Shown here: piece by piece, positions 38,701 to 50,864 of the stretch
Numbering within the stretch: the first letter of the stretch is position 1
Layout of the letters: each line of letters begins with the position of its first letter
Assembly (NCBI GenBank): GCA_016748015.1
Contig: JAAOMT010000690.1
Location: 266,220 to 330,219, forward strand
Direction: 5' to 3'
DNA: 64,000 nt
Origin: Geosiphon pyriformis
Taxonomy: Eukaryota > Glomeromycota > Glomeromycetes > Archaeosporales > Geosiphonaceae
Notes under the pieces: generated by a model
What the model was told of the DNA's origin: nothing
Databases searched by the model: none
Seen by the model: the letters and a program-made list of their open reading frames with translations, nothing else
Translations under genes and position numbers: made by a program

Positions 38701-41447
38701 AAAGAAAATTTTAAATATTCAAAATGTTCAAGAGTTCTTTAAATGTATTGACGAAAGATTGTATCATTAAGATGATTCAATTTTATTCAAATAATTTGAA
38801 TTTAAATTTAAATTTAAGCTTAATTTTTGATGAGATTACTTGCTTTAAAATTGCAATAAAAAATTATTCTTGAGAAAATCTTCTTTCAATTTCAAAATTT
38901 TGGTTTCAAGAAAAGTAACCACAAATTAAGGCACACATACAGATTTTAGAAATCTAAATAGTTTTCCAAAAACCTTGTTTTTAATATGAAAAAATTTTAA
39001 ATTATCAAAATTGATTAAAAGCATTTCTCAAATTTAGATTTTAATTCAAAGTATAAAACTATTAAAAAAAAAAAAAAAACAAGGGAATATTAAATATTTA
39101 ATACTTTTCAAATTTATACCAAAAGTTGGATGTGAATTACTGTAAAAAATTTTTGCCTGACTCATTTTAAAAATTTGATAAAAGCTTTGAAGTCACAAAT
39201 AATTACTCTATGTAATCCATCCAAGTTTTTAGGAAATTCAAAATTTTTCAGAATTCACTTTTATTAAAAGTTTATTACTCATTCTAGAATCACAAAATTA
39301 TTTGAAGATATGGTTTGTGGAAATAGGATCAAGAATTCTATCAACAGTAGTTTTTTGTAGTTATTCCCCTTATCAATAATGCATGTCAAAGGTTGAGTAT
39401 CAACAGCGTGTGAAAACACAAAAATAATTTCCTTTTTTATTATTCCACGTGCCTGTGGCTGACACTGGCTAAGCTACATCGCATTTTTTGCTTCATACGC
39501 GCAAAAATCAAAAAGATGAAAATCAGTTTAGAAAGCAACGTTACATCAACATTGCAGTGTTTCTGAGATTTTCAGGGGAAAAATGATTCCACTGTTTACT
39601 AATTTTCTAGTTCGATTTACAAAAACGCCAAAATTCTAATATTTCAGTTGACTAATAGTTTAGAAATTAGAAAAATTTTCGTAGAATAAATATAAAAAAT
39701 AAAATTTTTTTGAGTCACAAAAGTATATCTAAATACTTGAGCAAATATACATAATAGTTTTTAATTATAATAGCTACTCGAATGAACAGATGCAGGGCAA
39801 AAAATTTTTTGAACTGTATGTGAATCTAAACTCTCGAAAGTCACTAGAATTGATTTGAATTTATTAAAGGGTGCATGTGTTTCAACTATATTTTATCCCA
39901 CATTTCCAAAATGTGACAGGACACCGCATTTTTGTTTGTTCTTGAAAACAATTCAATCATTGTCTTACTTAAGGCTATCACATCAGTTACTAATTAAGAA
40001 TCAGGTACTCTGCATAATAATTGGAAGAATATATTTTTTTAGAGGAAAGCCTTCGGGTTGAAAAAATCTAATTATCGAGCACATTCAAAACGCCTTATTG
40101 ACTATTTATCAAATGAAAATGTCGATTAATTAAAATTGAATTTCTTTTAACAATTTTAATTAAAATATTTATTATAGCTGCAAAAAAATATGATGCTTGT
40201 GTAACAAAAACCATTTTCCTGACCACTCATTCCAAACTCTGGAAAATAAATTTCTTAGCTATATCAATCCCCTTAAATCCACTATTTTTCAAATTTTCTT
40301 TGGTTGTCTTGTGCAAACAATTCTTCCCATAAGCAAAATAAGAGTGTTTAAATGCCAAAATATTTTCATCGTCTATTCTACCTAAGCTATATGATCACCT
40401 TTTCAACCTCCTCGTCTGTAGGATGTGAGATGATTTCGATATTCAAACCCTTTGTTATTTTCCTAACGATCTGGCGATAATACAATCAAAATGCAAAAAA
40501 CTCGATATTTGAAATAGAGATGGCAATTGAGTCATCCCTATTTCCCTTTAGAATATATTATTTCGAACCTATTCAAATTGGCAGTTAACACGACCTCACA
40601 CGCTATTTTATCTATGAACGAAACAATCGAACAATTTTTCGAAATTGCCATTTTGAACGAATTGATATGTCATAAACCGGTTTGTTGCTAGCCTTTTTGG
40701 TCTTTTCTTTGATTGTAATTCATTTAAAAGTTATTGATTTGATTATATTTTAAAGGCTTGTATATTCGTTAAACCTAACGCAATTTACAAACACGAACAG
40801 TCGTTGCCAATTGAAAAATTTTTAGATCTTATTTTGAAATTTGAGAAATAATTCGAATTAAAATGAACAAATTATTAATTATATTGTAGCAATATGTATC
40901 TGATCAATTTTCTTTGACAAAAAAACTTCGAAATAACTGTTCCTAATGTTTATTGGTTAGGTTGGTTCCCAATATCCCTTCTTTTTCGCTTTACTTGGTA
41001 TCGTTCTGTTTTCGAGAAATAAAGTACCTCTATTACCAAATTTTTTATCAGCGGTTTCATACTTGATCGAAAAAAAAAATTTCCAAATAAATATAAGAAT
41101 CTAATTGCAAAAACTAAAAGGGACGCAAGTTGATAAATTAGACATAATGACTTTTTACTCGGTTGATTTAATTAAAACTACGAGAAGTTATTTTTATTAT
41201 TTTCCTCAAAACAAAAGTTTTAATTACTTGAAAAAAAAAATTATATAAATCTCAGTTTTAAATGGCAGTAATCATAAAATTTTAGAAATAGTCAGAAGCA
41301 CATTCACGATTCAAGATATGAGCAGCTTTTGACAGATTTATTCATTTTTACAGGAAATTTTCCAATGAATTCGGTAAAGTCACAGTATTCCTTTTCATGT
41401 CACATCCTTTTAAACTCTAAAGATAGTTTTAACTATGTGGCAAAGCT

Positions 41448-41508
41448 ATTATTTATTTATTTATTTATTAATTTATTAATTTATTTATTTATTGAATTTA
41501 TTTATTAT
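41448..41508. repeat. TTTA tetranucleotide repeat
   Basis: About fifteen tandem, slightly imperfect TTTA units in intergenic DNA. Confidence 0.9.
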
Positions 41509-42439
41509 GACATGATAGTATAATTTTAAAATTATCTAGTAAAAAATTTGTCAAGTCCAAAAAAAAAGCTGCAGATGAACAAACACTTGCTTACTAAATT
41601 ATTTGTTACTCTGCATAAGAGTCGACTCAATTAAAGAAAAAAAACTTAAAAATTTCTTTTTAGACTAAATCAAATTTGGAAAGTTTTTCACGGATGATTC
41701 AAACTATGTATTTTATATAAATGATGCTAATTAAATTTATTATTACACTAAAATCCAGTTTAGGATTTTTCTTAAAAGCGACATTTGTTAAAAAAAAGAT
41801 CAAACATAGATTTCTAATATTTTAAAGAATGAAAATACTTTTAGATATTTAAATTTGTAAGTTTTTCTTAAGGTTCCAATATATCTTAATGATATTAATC
41901 TTAAGAAAAAATATAAATTTATGATTCAAAATTTTTGAAATGAATTTCATTGAAATCATATATTAAAAACAAAAGATAATTTTTTGTTTTAAGCTATAAA
42001 AATCATATTTTTTCAGTTGTTAATGTCATTAAGAGTAAATATTATTAATTAAGATCATTCTATTAAAGCTTGTGTTTATTCTTAAATAAACTAGCTATGT
42101 GAGAATAAGTGATTAAATGCACCAAAATTTATAATTTTAAAAATAAGAATTTTTTAGTTTTTTATCATTTAATATTAAAGAAATGATTCATTAGTTTTAA
42201 AATTATGACTATGTACATATATCTTTTACAAAATGCCAAAATTAACAATTTTATATGTTATTTATTAATCTTAATTATTCTTTAAATTCAATTAAACTAA
42301 ACCTAACTTTAATTTTTTAAGTTATCACATGAAGTTGATATTAGTGACTCTATATATAGATCAACAATGTTTCCAAGACTGCAAAACTATAACACCAAAC
42401 AACTGATACGAGACTTGGAGAAAAACAAATTCGACTTGA

Positions 42440-45400
42440 AATATTTGCTCTCTATGTCTAAAAAAACAAATTTCCAATTTCTTTTTTATGTTGAAGATAT
42501 CTTTTGAATCTAAAATTTAAAGGTGTTGAATTCTTTAAAAGCGCTTTTTTATAACAGTTAAGCATTTTTATTTGAATTTTTTTCAGCTAATTGAAATTTT
42601 TGTTTTAACAAGACTCGCTAATTGTAGCATTCAAGAGAGAACCATTTAATTTTGGGAAATCAATTTTAAACTTTCTCTTTAGCCAACCTTATGGTGCCTT
42701 TGAAAACTATCACGAGCTCTTTTGTTTCCTTGAATTCGGTATGACACCGAACTGGTTTAACAACAATAGTAATAATAAATTTAATAACCGAATTGCTCCT
42801 AAAGATTTTAATTTAAAAGTTTTAATTTCCGAATACCAAGTATTACGGGAGCAGTTGGCGTATTTCAACCAGCTGAATTTTCAAAAAACTATGCAACTTT
42901 TGAACTAAAAGCGGTGGCAATATGTTTTTTAAAGAGATTAAGCAAAATCGATAAGATCGATTGCAAAATATGCAAATTTATTGATCTTTCTAGCCTAAAA
43001 GCATCATTGTAAATTTCAATTTGCAAATTCCCTTCGATAATGAATAATTTCTTTGATTATACCAATCGATCATATCATCCTTTAAATTTTACTTCAAAAA
43101 GTATTTTTAGCAATCCCGAGAAATATCATTCCCTTTTAAAATCATCAAAACATCAAGGCATGTTTACACACTTCAAACCCGTGATATGTTCATCTATGAG
43201 TAACTGTTAGTATAACACACACAAGATGAAAACATTTCGTTCAAATTAAACTAAACTCAAAGAGTTAATACAAAATGATGATTTTAGTTTTTGAACCGAG
43301 TGATTTGACCAAAGTAGAAACTGGTTTTGCGAGACCTGCCTTTAATTTTGCGGCAAAGGAAACTAAAGAGTTTAGAAGTGATAACGAATAAATGGGGGAT
43401 CTTTTTATCTCAGAGTTAAGTTACCTTATTTTATTTTCAATGATTAATTGATTGTCGTTCTGCAAGATTTCGAATTTAAATGTGCTGAGACATCAAGCTT
43501 TATTATGTAAATTTTTAACTGTCACACGAATAAATTTGCTTTTATAGCCTTGTTTAAAAAATTATAAGAAAATGCTAATGACCTAGGTTCCCTATATAAA
43601 ATTAGTAGGGTAGACATAGGTATTGATTATTCTATTCAGCTAAAGCTTTAAGAAAAACAAAGGCGAGACCAAGATGGGCTTTTGTAGTTATATGTTGGGG
43701 ATCCCAAAAGAAGTAATCTTCAGGGCTAGAACAAGGTTTCGCCGATTTGTCTATAACATACTTAAAACAGGCATCTTTTGTATTTGTGATATCAGCGTAC
43801 TGTTCTAAGCCAGTTGTATTCCTCTGGTATTTATTGTAATCAGCCGTGTAGATTATGGCATCAGGATATTTCGTTTTAAAACTGGCGACGGAAGTTTTCA
43901 GGGCTTCATTGTGTTTGAGGTAAATTTCAAACGCTGCTGATTTTGATTCCTTCTTATTAACCAATTCGATGATGGGTAAAAGGGAGAAATCCGGGAGACT
44001 TGGTGCAAGGATATTTCGAATTCCGATTTCGTATAAGCTAACCCAGATTTTAGCAAGTCTTCCTACAACTTCCTCAGGCACTGCTGATAGTTCAGTGGAT
44101 TGATAATCTGATCCAACAGGCCAGGTCTATAAGAAAGTAAGAATTTTAAATTTTAATAATAATTTTTTCTGAAATGATTTAATATTCATTTTGTCAAATA
44201 GCAAAGGAAAAGGACTCACAGCTACTAAGGTTTTGTTCAAATCAGTCCCAAATTTCAGTGTATCTTTGTATGATTCAACTTGCTGCTTGAGGCCTGGTAT
44301 CTCGAGTTTCGTTTCGTTCAGTTGGAGAAAGCCTATACAAATAGATGCATATAAATTGTTATTAGGCATAAAAATTCTTGATTTTAAATTTATTTAATTA
44401 CCTTGAATCGCATCATTGCTTTGATTTAACGAAGAAAAAGTTTAACAATTTGTTAAATCTTTATCAGATAAAGATCGATCTCTTTCTTATTACATACTCT
44501 GTAGATGCCCCAGCATAAGCAAAGTCCTCAATCTCCGCGCCTAAAAAACTAGCAAGATATTCTGGCCACACTAGACCATTTGAAAAACGGCCTTGGTAGT
44601 AATCGTCGGTAACAAGATCAGTTCCTGCCAACTTGTAGGCATTTCCATTATCTAGAACAAAGAGAGTTTACTCATTTTGTTTACTAGGATGCGACTTTTT
44701 TCATTTTGACACTCACCTGAATATGAATCACCAAATACTACTAGCTTATTGAATTTTTTTCTTAAGGCAGGAAAGCCATCTGTTAACGAGGCACAAGCCA
44801 AAAAGGATACGAACAATGCAAAAAAGTATGAATTCATGATAAAATTTCGAAATGAATTTTAAATTCTGACATAGTTTCTTCTTTTGGGCAACGAGATAAT
44901 TTATATAATTTCGGCAAAAATTTCCCATAGTCATGACAAGTGTTATCAAGTCAAATATTTGATCAAACTTTTTGATTTGTTTCGACCAAGAAAATATAGT
45001 TATCATGTAACGTGCGGTATGTTTTCTAGCGTGTCGAAAGAAGATCTCGCAATATCGGCAGAAATTTTCATGAGAATCGGCAATTTCATTCAAAATTTTC
45101 TAATTGTGTCGGATATTGTTCCCAAAAAATCTGATGCATAAAAAGGTTGACTGTCTGTTGTGATTTGAAATCAAAAATCACTTTCAATAATAATAACTTG
45201 AACGATCTATCAATAACTTATTTTGCACACTAGTTAGATTTTGCCTTTTAAAGATTCAAATCTGAAGGCAAGATTTGTCTTTCTTTGTTGCCAAATAATA
45301 CTCTATTCATTTGACGCTATTGAATGAAGGTATAAGACTTTTCTTTGTGAATTATTAAGCAATTTCTCTGTTGACCTCTATCAAAATTTAGATTTTCTAA

Positions 45401-46860
45401 TACCCATTGTCAATCTGATATGAAACAAACATTGAGCGACAAGCAAAAAATTAACTAGAAGGAATTTTTTCCTTAATGAAAAACATTCCAAGTTGAAGAA
45501 TTCTTTTATATGCTTGAATGAAATAGCAATGTGGATTTTTAATTACTTACCTCCCATTATATATCTTCTAAATCAAGAACGATGCTTGAGATCTTGAAAG
45601 ATTCTCAATTAATAATAAGCATTAAAATATTAAATCAATAAATCATACACAATAGTTAAAATTACCCATATCATTGCATGTAAACTTTAACTATGAAAAA
45701 TCCTTCTAGTTCCAAAAAATTTCCATTATTAAAATTCTTTAAGTATTTAATATGGTAAGATTTTTCATTTTGATTAATATAATATTGATTGTAACATATA
45801 AAATATTTTATAAGATGGTGGAAAGTCATGAAAAATTAAAAAGCTCTTGACCTCATTAAAATAATATTACAAACGATTGATTCATTTTTAAGCTCTTTCA
45901 AAATTATTTTTCTACTGCAAAAATTCAAAGAATATTAATTAACTATGAATAACAACAATATTTAGAATCCTTTTTAAAATTTCGTTAAAAAAAGTGAAAG
46001 AAACCAATGCAGTCAAAACTTGTTAAACCCAAATGGTTTATAATTTTGACAAATTTCAAGGAAAATCATCATTAAGAGTAATACCAACATTAAAAATATA
46101 AAATTCTTATTTTGATTGGTGGAAGTGCGAGACTATCTCGGATAAAAGATCGTTAGTAGTTTTAATTCACAATTACATGTATAAAGTTTGTTGTACGAAT
46201 AAAATGGAAATGATTGGATTTTATCTCTATTAAAAATTTACTCGCTATTTGGTGAGATTGGATGGTCAGCATTATGTGCTTTAAAACAATAAAGTATTTT
46301 CCTTCCGGCTTCATGTATATATTTTTTACATTCTTAAATTCCCCGAGGAAATTGCCCTAAGGAATAAACAAACCATAGGTTTGTAAGTCTTTGTGATTAA
46401 TATAGTATCAGCCTATTGCATTGAGAATTATCCCGAGCAATACCAAACTTATTCAAATATTTCTAACATGATTTAACTTTTCAAGCTATTTTATTTTAGA
46501 CTCATTGTCAGCAAATTGGATTTCAATTCAAAAGATTCTTTACAATAGTGCTACGAAACATTCCAAATCAGGTCAAACAAAATTGTGTACTTTCTGAGTT
46601 ATCAATTCTTAATATTTTTGAATAAAGATGCGGCATGATTATACATAAAATGAGGTGCACTTCATGGCACAAAGCTTCGAGTTGTGATTATACTCGTAAT
46701 TCTTTTAATGATTTTAGAATCAAAGCTTTTTCTTTTAAACTAAAGCAGGCATGTTTAATCGCCTTTTTTAAATGTTCACGTGAAGAGATTCAATTGGTTT
46801 ACATAAAAAATAAGAAATGTGAGAAATCTTTTTAATAAAAAAATATATTGAATCATTATT
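42440..46860 (-). repeat. Arm B of the inverted segmental duplication
   Basis: The reverse-complement counterpart of about 11600-15650. It contains the fourth GDSL gene, the conserved promoter block (44840-44990) and alignable noncoding flanks on both sides. A further short block at 46940-47020 matches 9240-9330 inverted, and between these the other arm contains the Tc1-type remnant. Boundaries are approximate. Confidence 0.88.
43632..44837 (-). CDS. Secreted GDSL/SGNH-family lipase/esterase
   Basis: Exons 44837-44717, 44651-44498, 44418-44402 (17 nt), 44332-44220 and 44126-43632 give 299 residues. Exon lengths 1-4 are identical to those of the gene at 13307, and the sequences are alike along their whole length, so the two arose by the inverted duplication. 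A signal peptide covers residues 1-21. Block I is FGDSYSDNGN with Ser38 present. Then come RFSNGLVWPEYLA and AGASTDNDAIQG. Block V is WDPQHITTKAH with Asp277 and His280. Block III reads VGSDY, so the canonical Asn is replaced by Ser, as in the paralogue. It is probably a functional secreted esterase, perhaps with altered activity; the substrate is unknown. Confidence 0.92.
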
Positions 46861-47111
46861 TTGATCCAATTGCCAGCAAACCTAAGATCTTATCATTGAT
46901 CCATGCTCTATACTTTTTTTAAATATTGAAATAACAAACTTTTATATGGTTTCACATCTGACGGATGAAGAAGCTTAAAGGATTCTTTGGGAATTGAGAT
47001 CTATTCTAGCAAGTTTAATAGGCCTCGTTTTCAAAGATATCAAACACATCAAGTTTGAAAATTTGATATGTATTTAATTTTTTTTCATTTTTTATTTCCT
47101 ATTCAAGGGCT
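44838..47111. other. Intergenic, duplicated upstream flank
   Basis: Contains the promoter of the minus-strand GDSL gene, with a TATATAA candidate at 44902-44908, about 65 bp before its ATG, conserved in the other copy. Overlapping frames near 44750-45140 arise from the conserved DNA and are not genes. Confidence 0.65.
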
Positions 47112-47388
47112 ATGACGAAAAAGATATGCTTTTTTCACAATTACATGTATTATGAAATAGTTAACCTCCAAATTTTTGCATCCCCTGTGATTGGGACGCA
47201 AAATCTGACCTTGCAGAGTCTTTTCCACCATTACCAGGAATTTGGTGTTGATATTCCCAGTTTATGTGAACCTATCAGGAAGGTATCTTGGAAAATTTTT
47301 GTCCAGATTTGTGCCTTAATATAATTTTCTGAAGGCTTACTTCCTGGACCTCTGCAAGGTATTAGTGAACAAAGCAAGACAGAACTAA
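47112..47388 (+). other. Possible small two-exon coding remnant
   Basis: An open frame from about 47160 includes TLQSLFHHYQEFGVDIPSLC and reaches CEPIRK with a donor gtatct at 47283. An acceptor (ctgaag) at about 47334 opens AYFLDLCKVLVNKARQN, which ends at TAA 47386-47388 in the same frame. The composition is protein-like and richer in GC than the flanks. No start was established (ATG 47112 is far upstream in poor sequence), and no family is recognised. Confidence 0.25.
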
Positions 47389-47429
47389 TTGCTGAAAAAG
47401 CTACCCTACATTAATAACACAGTGTTCTT

Positions 47430-47657
47430 TTGTGTCAAAGGAACTTGTCAACTGTTTCTGTAGGTGGGGCTTTGTGTTTTTCATAATGTTTTTTGCAATT
47501 AGATTGTCCATAATTACAACTCCATGTTGAATCTGCTCATTGGGAACTATCTTTGAGGACAAGCTCCAATAAAAGCATGTTGATAGATGGTTTAAGTGAA
47601 GACATTGGATTAGAGGCCTATGAAAAAAGACTAGTCTACAACAGACCTGGTAAGCAT
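47430..47657 (-). other. Coding-like remnant, possibly transposase-derived
   Basis: A minus-strand frame of roughly 80 codons without an ATG contains PNEQIQHGVVIMDNLIAKN. The VVIMDN piece is reminiscent of the central Asp of some DDE transposases. Nothing else of such an enzyme is visible, so the reading is tentative. Confidence 0.2.
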
Positions 47658-48197
47658 TTAAGACAAATGCCTACCCCTTTGTGATTGCTCTTCAGTGTGA
47701 TGATTTCTCATCTCCTGAAGGATTCTCCTATAGGACAGGAGTGTGGTGGCGATAGGCGCCTTAAATATTAAATTTCCCAGATTTTCAATCACAGGAGGTG
47801 TTTGTGGATTATTGAGGGAATCGCGCTTGTTTGATTCTTTTTCCACAGTGGCATCAGACTTGAGAGAAATAGACCAGTACGCATTGGCTATTATGAGAAG
47901 CGTGTCAAGGCTGGTAAGAAAAGCAGGAAGCTGTTCAAGTGACATTGGGACATTGAGATGACCAATCTCCGTCACAACATATAAACCCATCGTACAAGAG
48001 AGTTGTAAGGTAGAACGAAATATGTTGCCCTAATGAAAGTTTTTGTTTAATGATGTTTAATGATGTTAATTAAAAATAAAAGGAAAAATATCACTGCGAA
48101 TCTTACCTACAACCTGAAACCCAAACATGCACTCCATGTTGTAAAAATCAATCCCATCTTTGTTAAACACAGCGGTTGAAAGTTCCTCAACTGGCAT
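47658..48197 (-). CDS. Protein of unknown function, possibly frameshifted
   Basis: Exon 1 runs from ATG 48197 and exon 2 from 48029 to the stop at 47658. Two readings exist. (a) With donor gttgta at 48113 the frame stays open: 84 + 372 nt, 151 residues. (b) With the better donor gtaag at 48106 the frame reads VVGQHISFYLTTLLYDG and then breaks near 47985, while the continuation LYVVTEIGHLNVP is in the next frame. The protein sense is smoother in (b), which suggests a one-base indel in the GGGTTTA run, either a real pseudogene mutation or an assembly error. The C-terminal half (LEQLPAFLTSLDTLLIIANAYW, then a polar basic tail) has no motif I recognise. No signal peptide is seen. Confidence 0.5.
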
Positions 48198-49087
48198 GAT
48201 TTTTTTGATACTAAACGGCTTATTTTTCTAAAGAGATTAATCTTGATGGTTGTTCTTAAAAATGAGCGTTATTATAACAATATAACTATATTTTCGTTGA
48301 TGTAAACAGAATTTTTGGAATAAATAACGAGTCGTTCTCTAGTTTATTAAAGGATGAAACCCAGTTTTGTTAATTATAAGCGAGAGATCATCAGATATAG
48401 TGAACCTTTTATCAATGAAGATCAGATTATCAATCAAAAAGTCATTTTGTACCCGATATAGAGTATAATGGATAAACCCGAGATCTTGCGAGAGTGAGAG
48501 TAAAATTACAAATATTCAAAAAAATATTTTATCTTAAAAAAATTTCATGCCAATATTCGTTTTAAATGTTAATTTTTATAAATTTATTTTTAAAGATAAG
48601 AATTTAATTTCCTTTGATATGGTAAAAAGCTTAAATAACCTGTTGTAAATTTATCTTGTGCATGAAAATAAATTTCTACTATAAAAGGTTTAAAGAAATT
48701 ATTAAATAAACTAATCATATAACTTAGAATATGATCTAAATTAGCATAATTAAATGGGTTATCTATGTAATTCGGTCTTTTGAATAATGATTTTTCTCCA
48801 AAAACTTTATTCATTGATCGCAAATATATTGTAAAAGAAATGAAGTGATAATAGCTAAAATATTTACATACATAGCTATTTCATAAAGAAACTGACCTAC
48901 TAAAAATTCCTAAAAAACCCACAGTTTATAAATTTGAATCCAAATCCCTAAAAATTAGTTAAACAAATGTAGTTATCTGAATAATTAAGCAATGTAACGC
49001 GCGCAGTCATCCTGATGGTTCATCATTTGATCAAATATTTGGATAAATATAATTGTACCCAATATCAAAATCTGACCTCAATTTACC
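48198..49087. other. Intergenic between unknown gene and dehydrogenase
   Basis: AT-rich, with no gene seen. It should hold divergent promoters for the minus-strand gene ending at 48197 and the plus-strand dehydrogenase starting at 49088. Confidence 0.6.
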
Positions 49088-50571
49088 ATGACAATAAACA
49101 AACTTGCTATAGTCACTGGCGCCGTAATTTTTCAAAATTTGATTCCTTCGAGTTTTTTTTATTTTTTAATTATTTCTTTACTTTTAGAACAAAGGGATCG
49201 GTAGAGCCATAGTCAAGAATCTAGCACTTGAGCATACAAAAAAAATCCGTCCAAATACTACGCCTTTGCTCACAATATTTTTGACTTCACGAGATGAACA
49301 GAAAGGTATTGAAGCTACCAATGAAGTTATCAACGAATTAAAATCTCGAAATGCACATTATGATAGTGGAGGTGCAGTCAAAGTAAAGTTCCATCAATTG
49401 GATGTCACTGACGAAAATAGTGTTCAACAACTGAAGAATAATTTGCAAAGAGAATATAAAGGTTTGTGTTTCATCTAAAAACTAAAATTCATGCTGTATT
49501 AACATCTTTGACTCAAATCCATTTTATATAGCTATTGATATACTAATTAACAATGCTGCCGTTGGTAAGTTTTCACTGAATCAGCTTGAATTTTTTCTTT
49601 GAGCAAAAAAATAACCCAATGATTTTATAAAGGCGATGAGTTCCACCAGGAACCCTTTACCTCAACTCTAGCTGAAAAAACCTTGCGCACGAATTATTGG
49701 AGCCTAAAAAAAGTAACCTTTTTTATTCTTAAAACATGTTTTCAACATTGAGCTAATTCACTAATAGTCTTTTGATTACTGTTCAAAAGATCACTCAGGT
49801 CTTATTACCTTTAATTCGTGATCCAGGTGGTCGTATAGTAAACTTAGCTAGTGGTTTAGGGCATTTGGGCTATATCCCATCTAAATCACTGCAAGATCAG
49901 TTTAATGCCAAGGATTTGACATTTAAAACATTGGATGAGTTGATGAAAAAATTTGTCGTAAGGTCAATTAATAGTTGGAACATTTTAATACAGCTGTCTT
50001 TTATCTTAGTAACGCGAGAAATTTTTCATCCAAGAATGATGCAAATACTAATAACCTAAGAAAAGAAGGATGGCCAACTTCTGGTGAATAATTCAGCTGC
50101 AATATTATAATTTTATCAAGAAATTCTCCATTTTTTCCAACCAACAATATTTCGCAGGCACAATCGCATACAAGGTATCTAAAGTGGGTGTAATTGCTTA
50201 CAGCAAAATCTTGGCTCAAAACCTTTCACAAAAAGGAAAGAAGATCATAGTTAAAGCTTGCTGTCCCGGATGGGTAAGCATTAAACTATTCGAAAATTTT
50301 CTATTCTTCTTAATTGCATTTGTCCTCACACATATTATAACTTATGAAGGTTCGAACAGATATGGGTGGCCAATCGGCTGAACTTTCACCAGGTTTTGCA
50401 TTTTCAGAATACATTAGCAATCAAGAAAAGTTTACCAATTATTAATTTTCCTTTTGTTTGTATACAGATCAAGGTGCTGAAACCCCAGTGTATCTAGCAA
50501 TCGGAGATGATGAACGTTTTCTTGAAAATAATTTGTTCTTGTGGAAGAGTAAGCAACCAATTGATTGGTAA
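49088..50571 (+). CDS. Short-chain dehydrogenase/reductase, carbonyl reductase (CBR1) type
   Basis: Nine exons: 49088-49123, 49188-49461, 49532-49564, 49633-49712, 49790-49962, 50010-50083, 50158-50273, 50350-50392 and 50468-50571, giving 310 residues in frame. It should reduce carbonyls with NADPH in the cytosol. The evidence is the Rossmann loop TGANKGIG (10-17), the NNAA block (110-113), Asn135 in LRTNYWS, Ser162 in VNLASG, and YKVSK with Tyr228 and Lys232. ACCPGWVRTDMGG and GAETPVYLA then follow, both typical of carbonyl reductase. All four catalytic-tetrad residues are present and the length is usual for the family. The donor of exon 5 is uncertain: the frame needs gtcaat at 49963, whereas gtaagg three codon positions earlier would break it. 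It is convergent with the methyltransferase ending at 50865, 293 bp away. Confidence 0.93.
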
Positions 50572-50864
50572 AATCTCACTACTTTGCTATTTGATGATTT
50601 AACAGAATGACTGTAATTTTTTTGAATGGCCTGACTTTTGTGCGATACTGGATTTTATTTTGGAAGTTTAGCGTTGGCAATTAATTTTTCCTTGGAAAAT
50701 CCATAATTCAGGAAATTTTTCTGAATGATTGTCTCAAATTAGAATCTTCTCGAAATTTAAATTCAAATATTATGCTAAGGTTTCATCAAATTAAAATTTT
50801 ATTTACAGTTAGAAAAAATCCAAGATAGTTTGGATGGGGTTCGCATTAGGCTGGGCATAAATTT

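Larger units (their letters stand above)
28416..43631. other. Long gene desert with extreme AT-rich tracts
   Basis: Fifteen kilobases without a gene I can support. 28.4-32.0 kb and 36.5-38.0 kb are the most AT-rich tracts of the window; 32.1-36.4 and 38.1-42.4 kb are less extreme. A TTTA repeat lies at 41448-41508, short repeats at 30470-30605 and a perfect inverted repeat at 31889-31940. Only 38280-38700 (minus) shows protein-like frames. The last 1.2 kb belongs to the inverted duplication. Confidence 0.6.

Noticed and set aside
44884-45141. 85-codon frame antisense to the promoter of the fourth GDSL gene
   Set aside because: It lies on the opposite strand of the conserved promoter block and its equivalent is not open in the other copy.
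49015-49212. 65-codon frame at the 5' end of the dehydrogenase
   Set aside because: It reads through exon 1 and intron 1 out of frame. The true start at 49088 gives the TGANKGIG motif after splicing.
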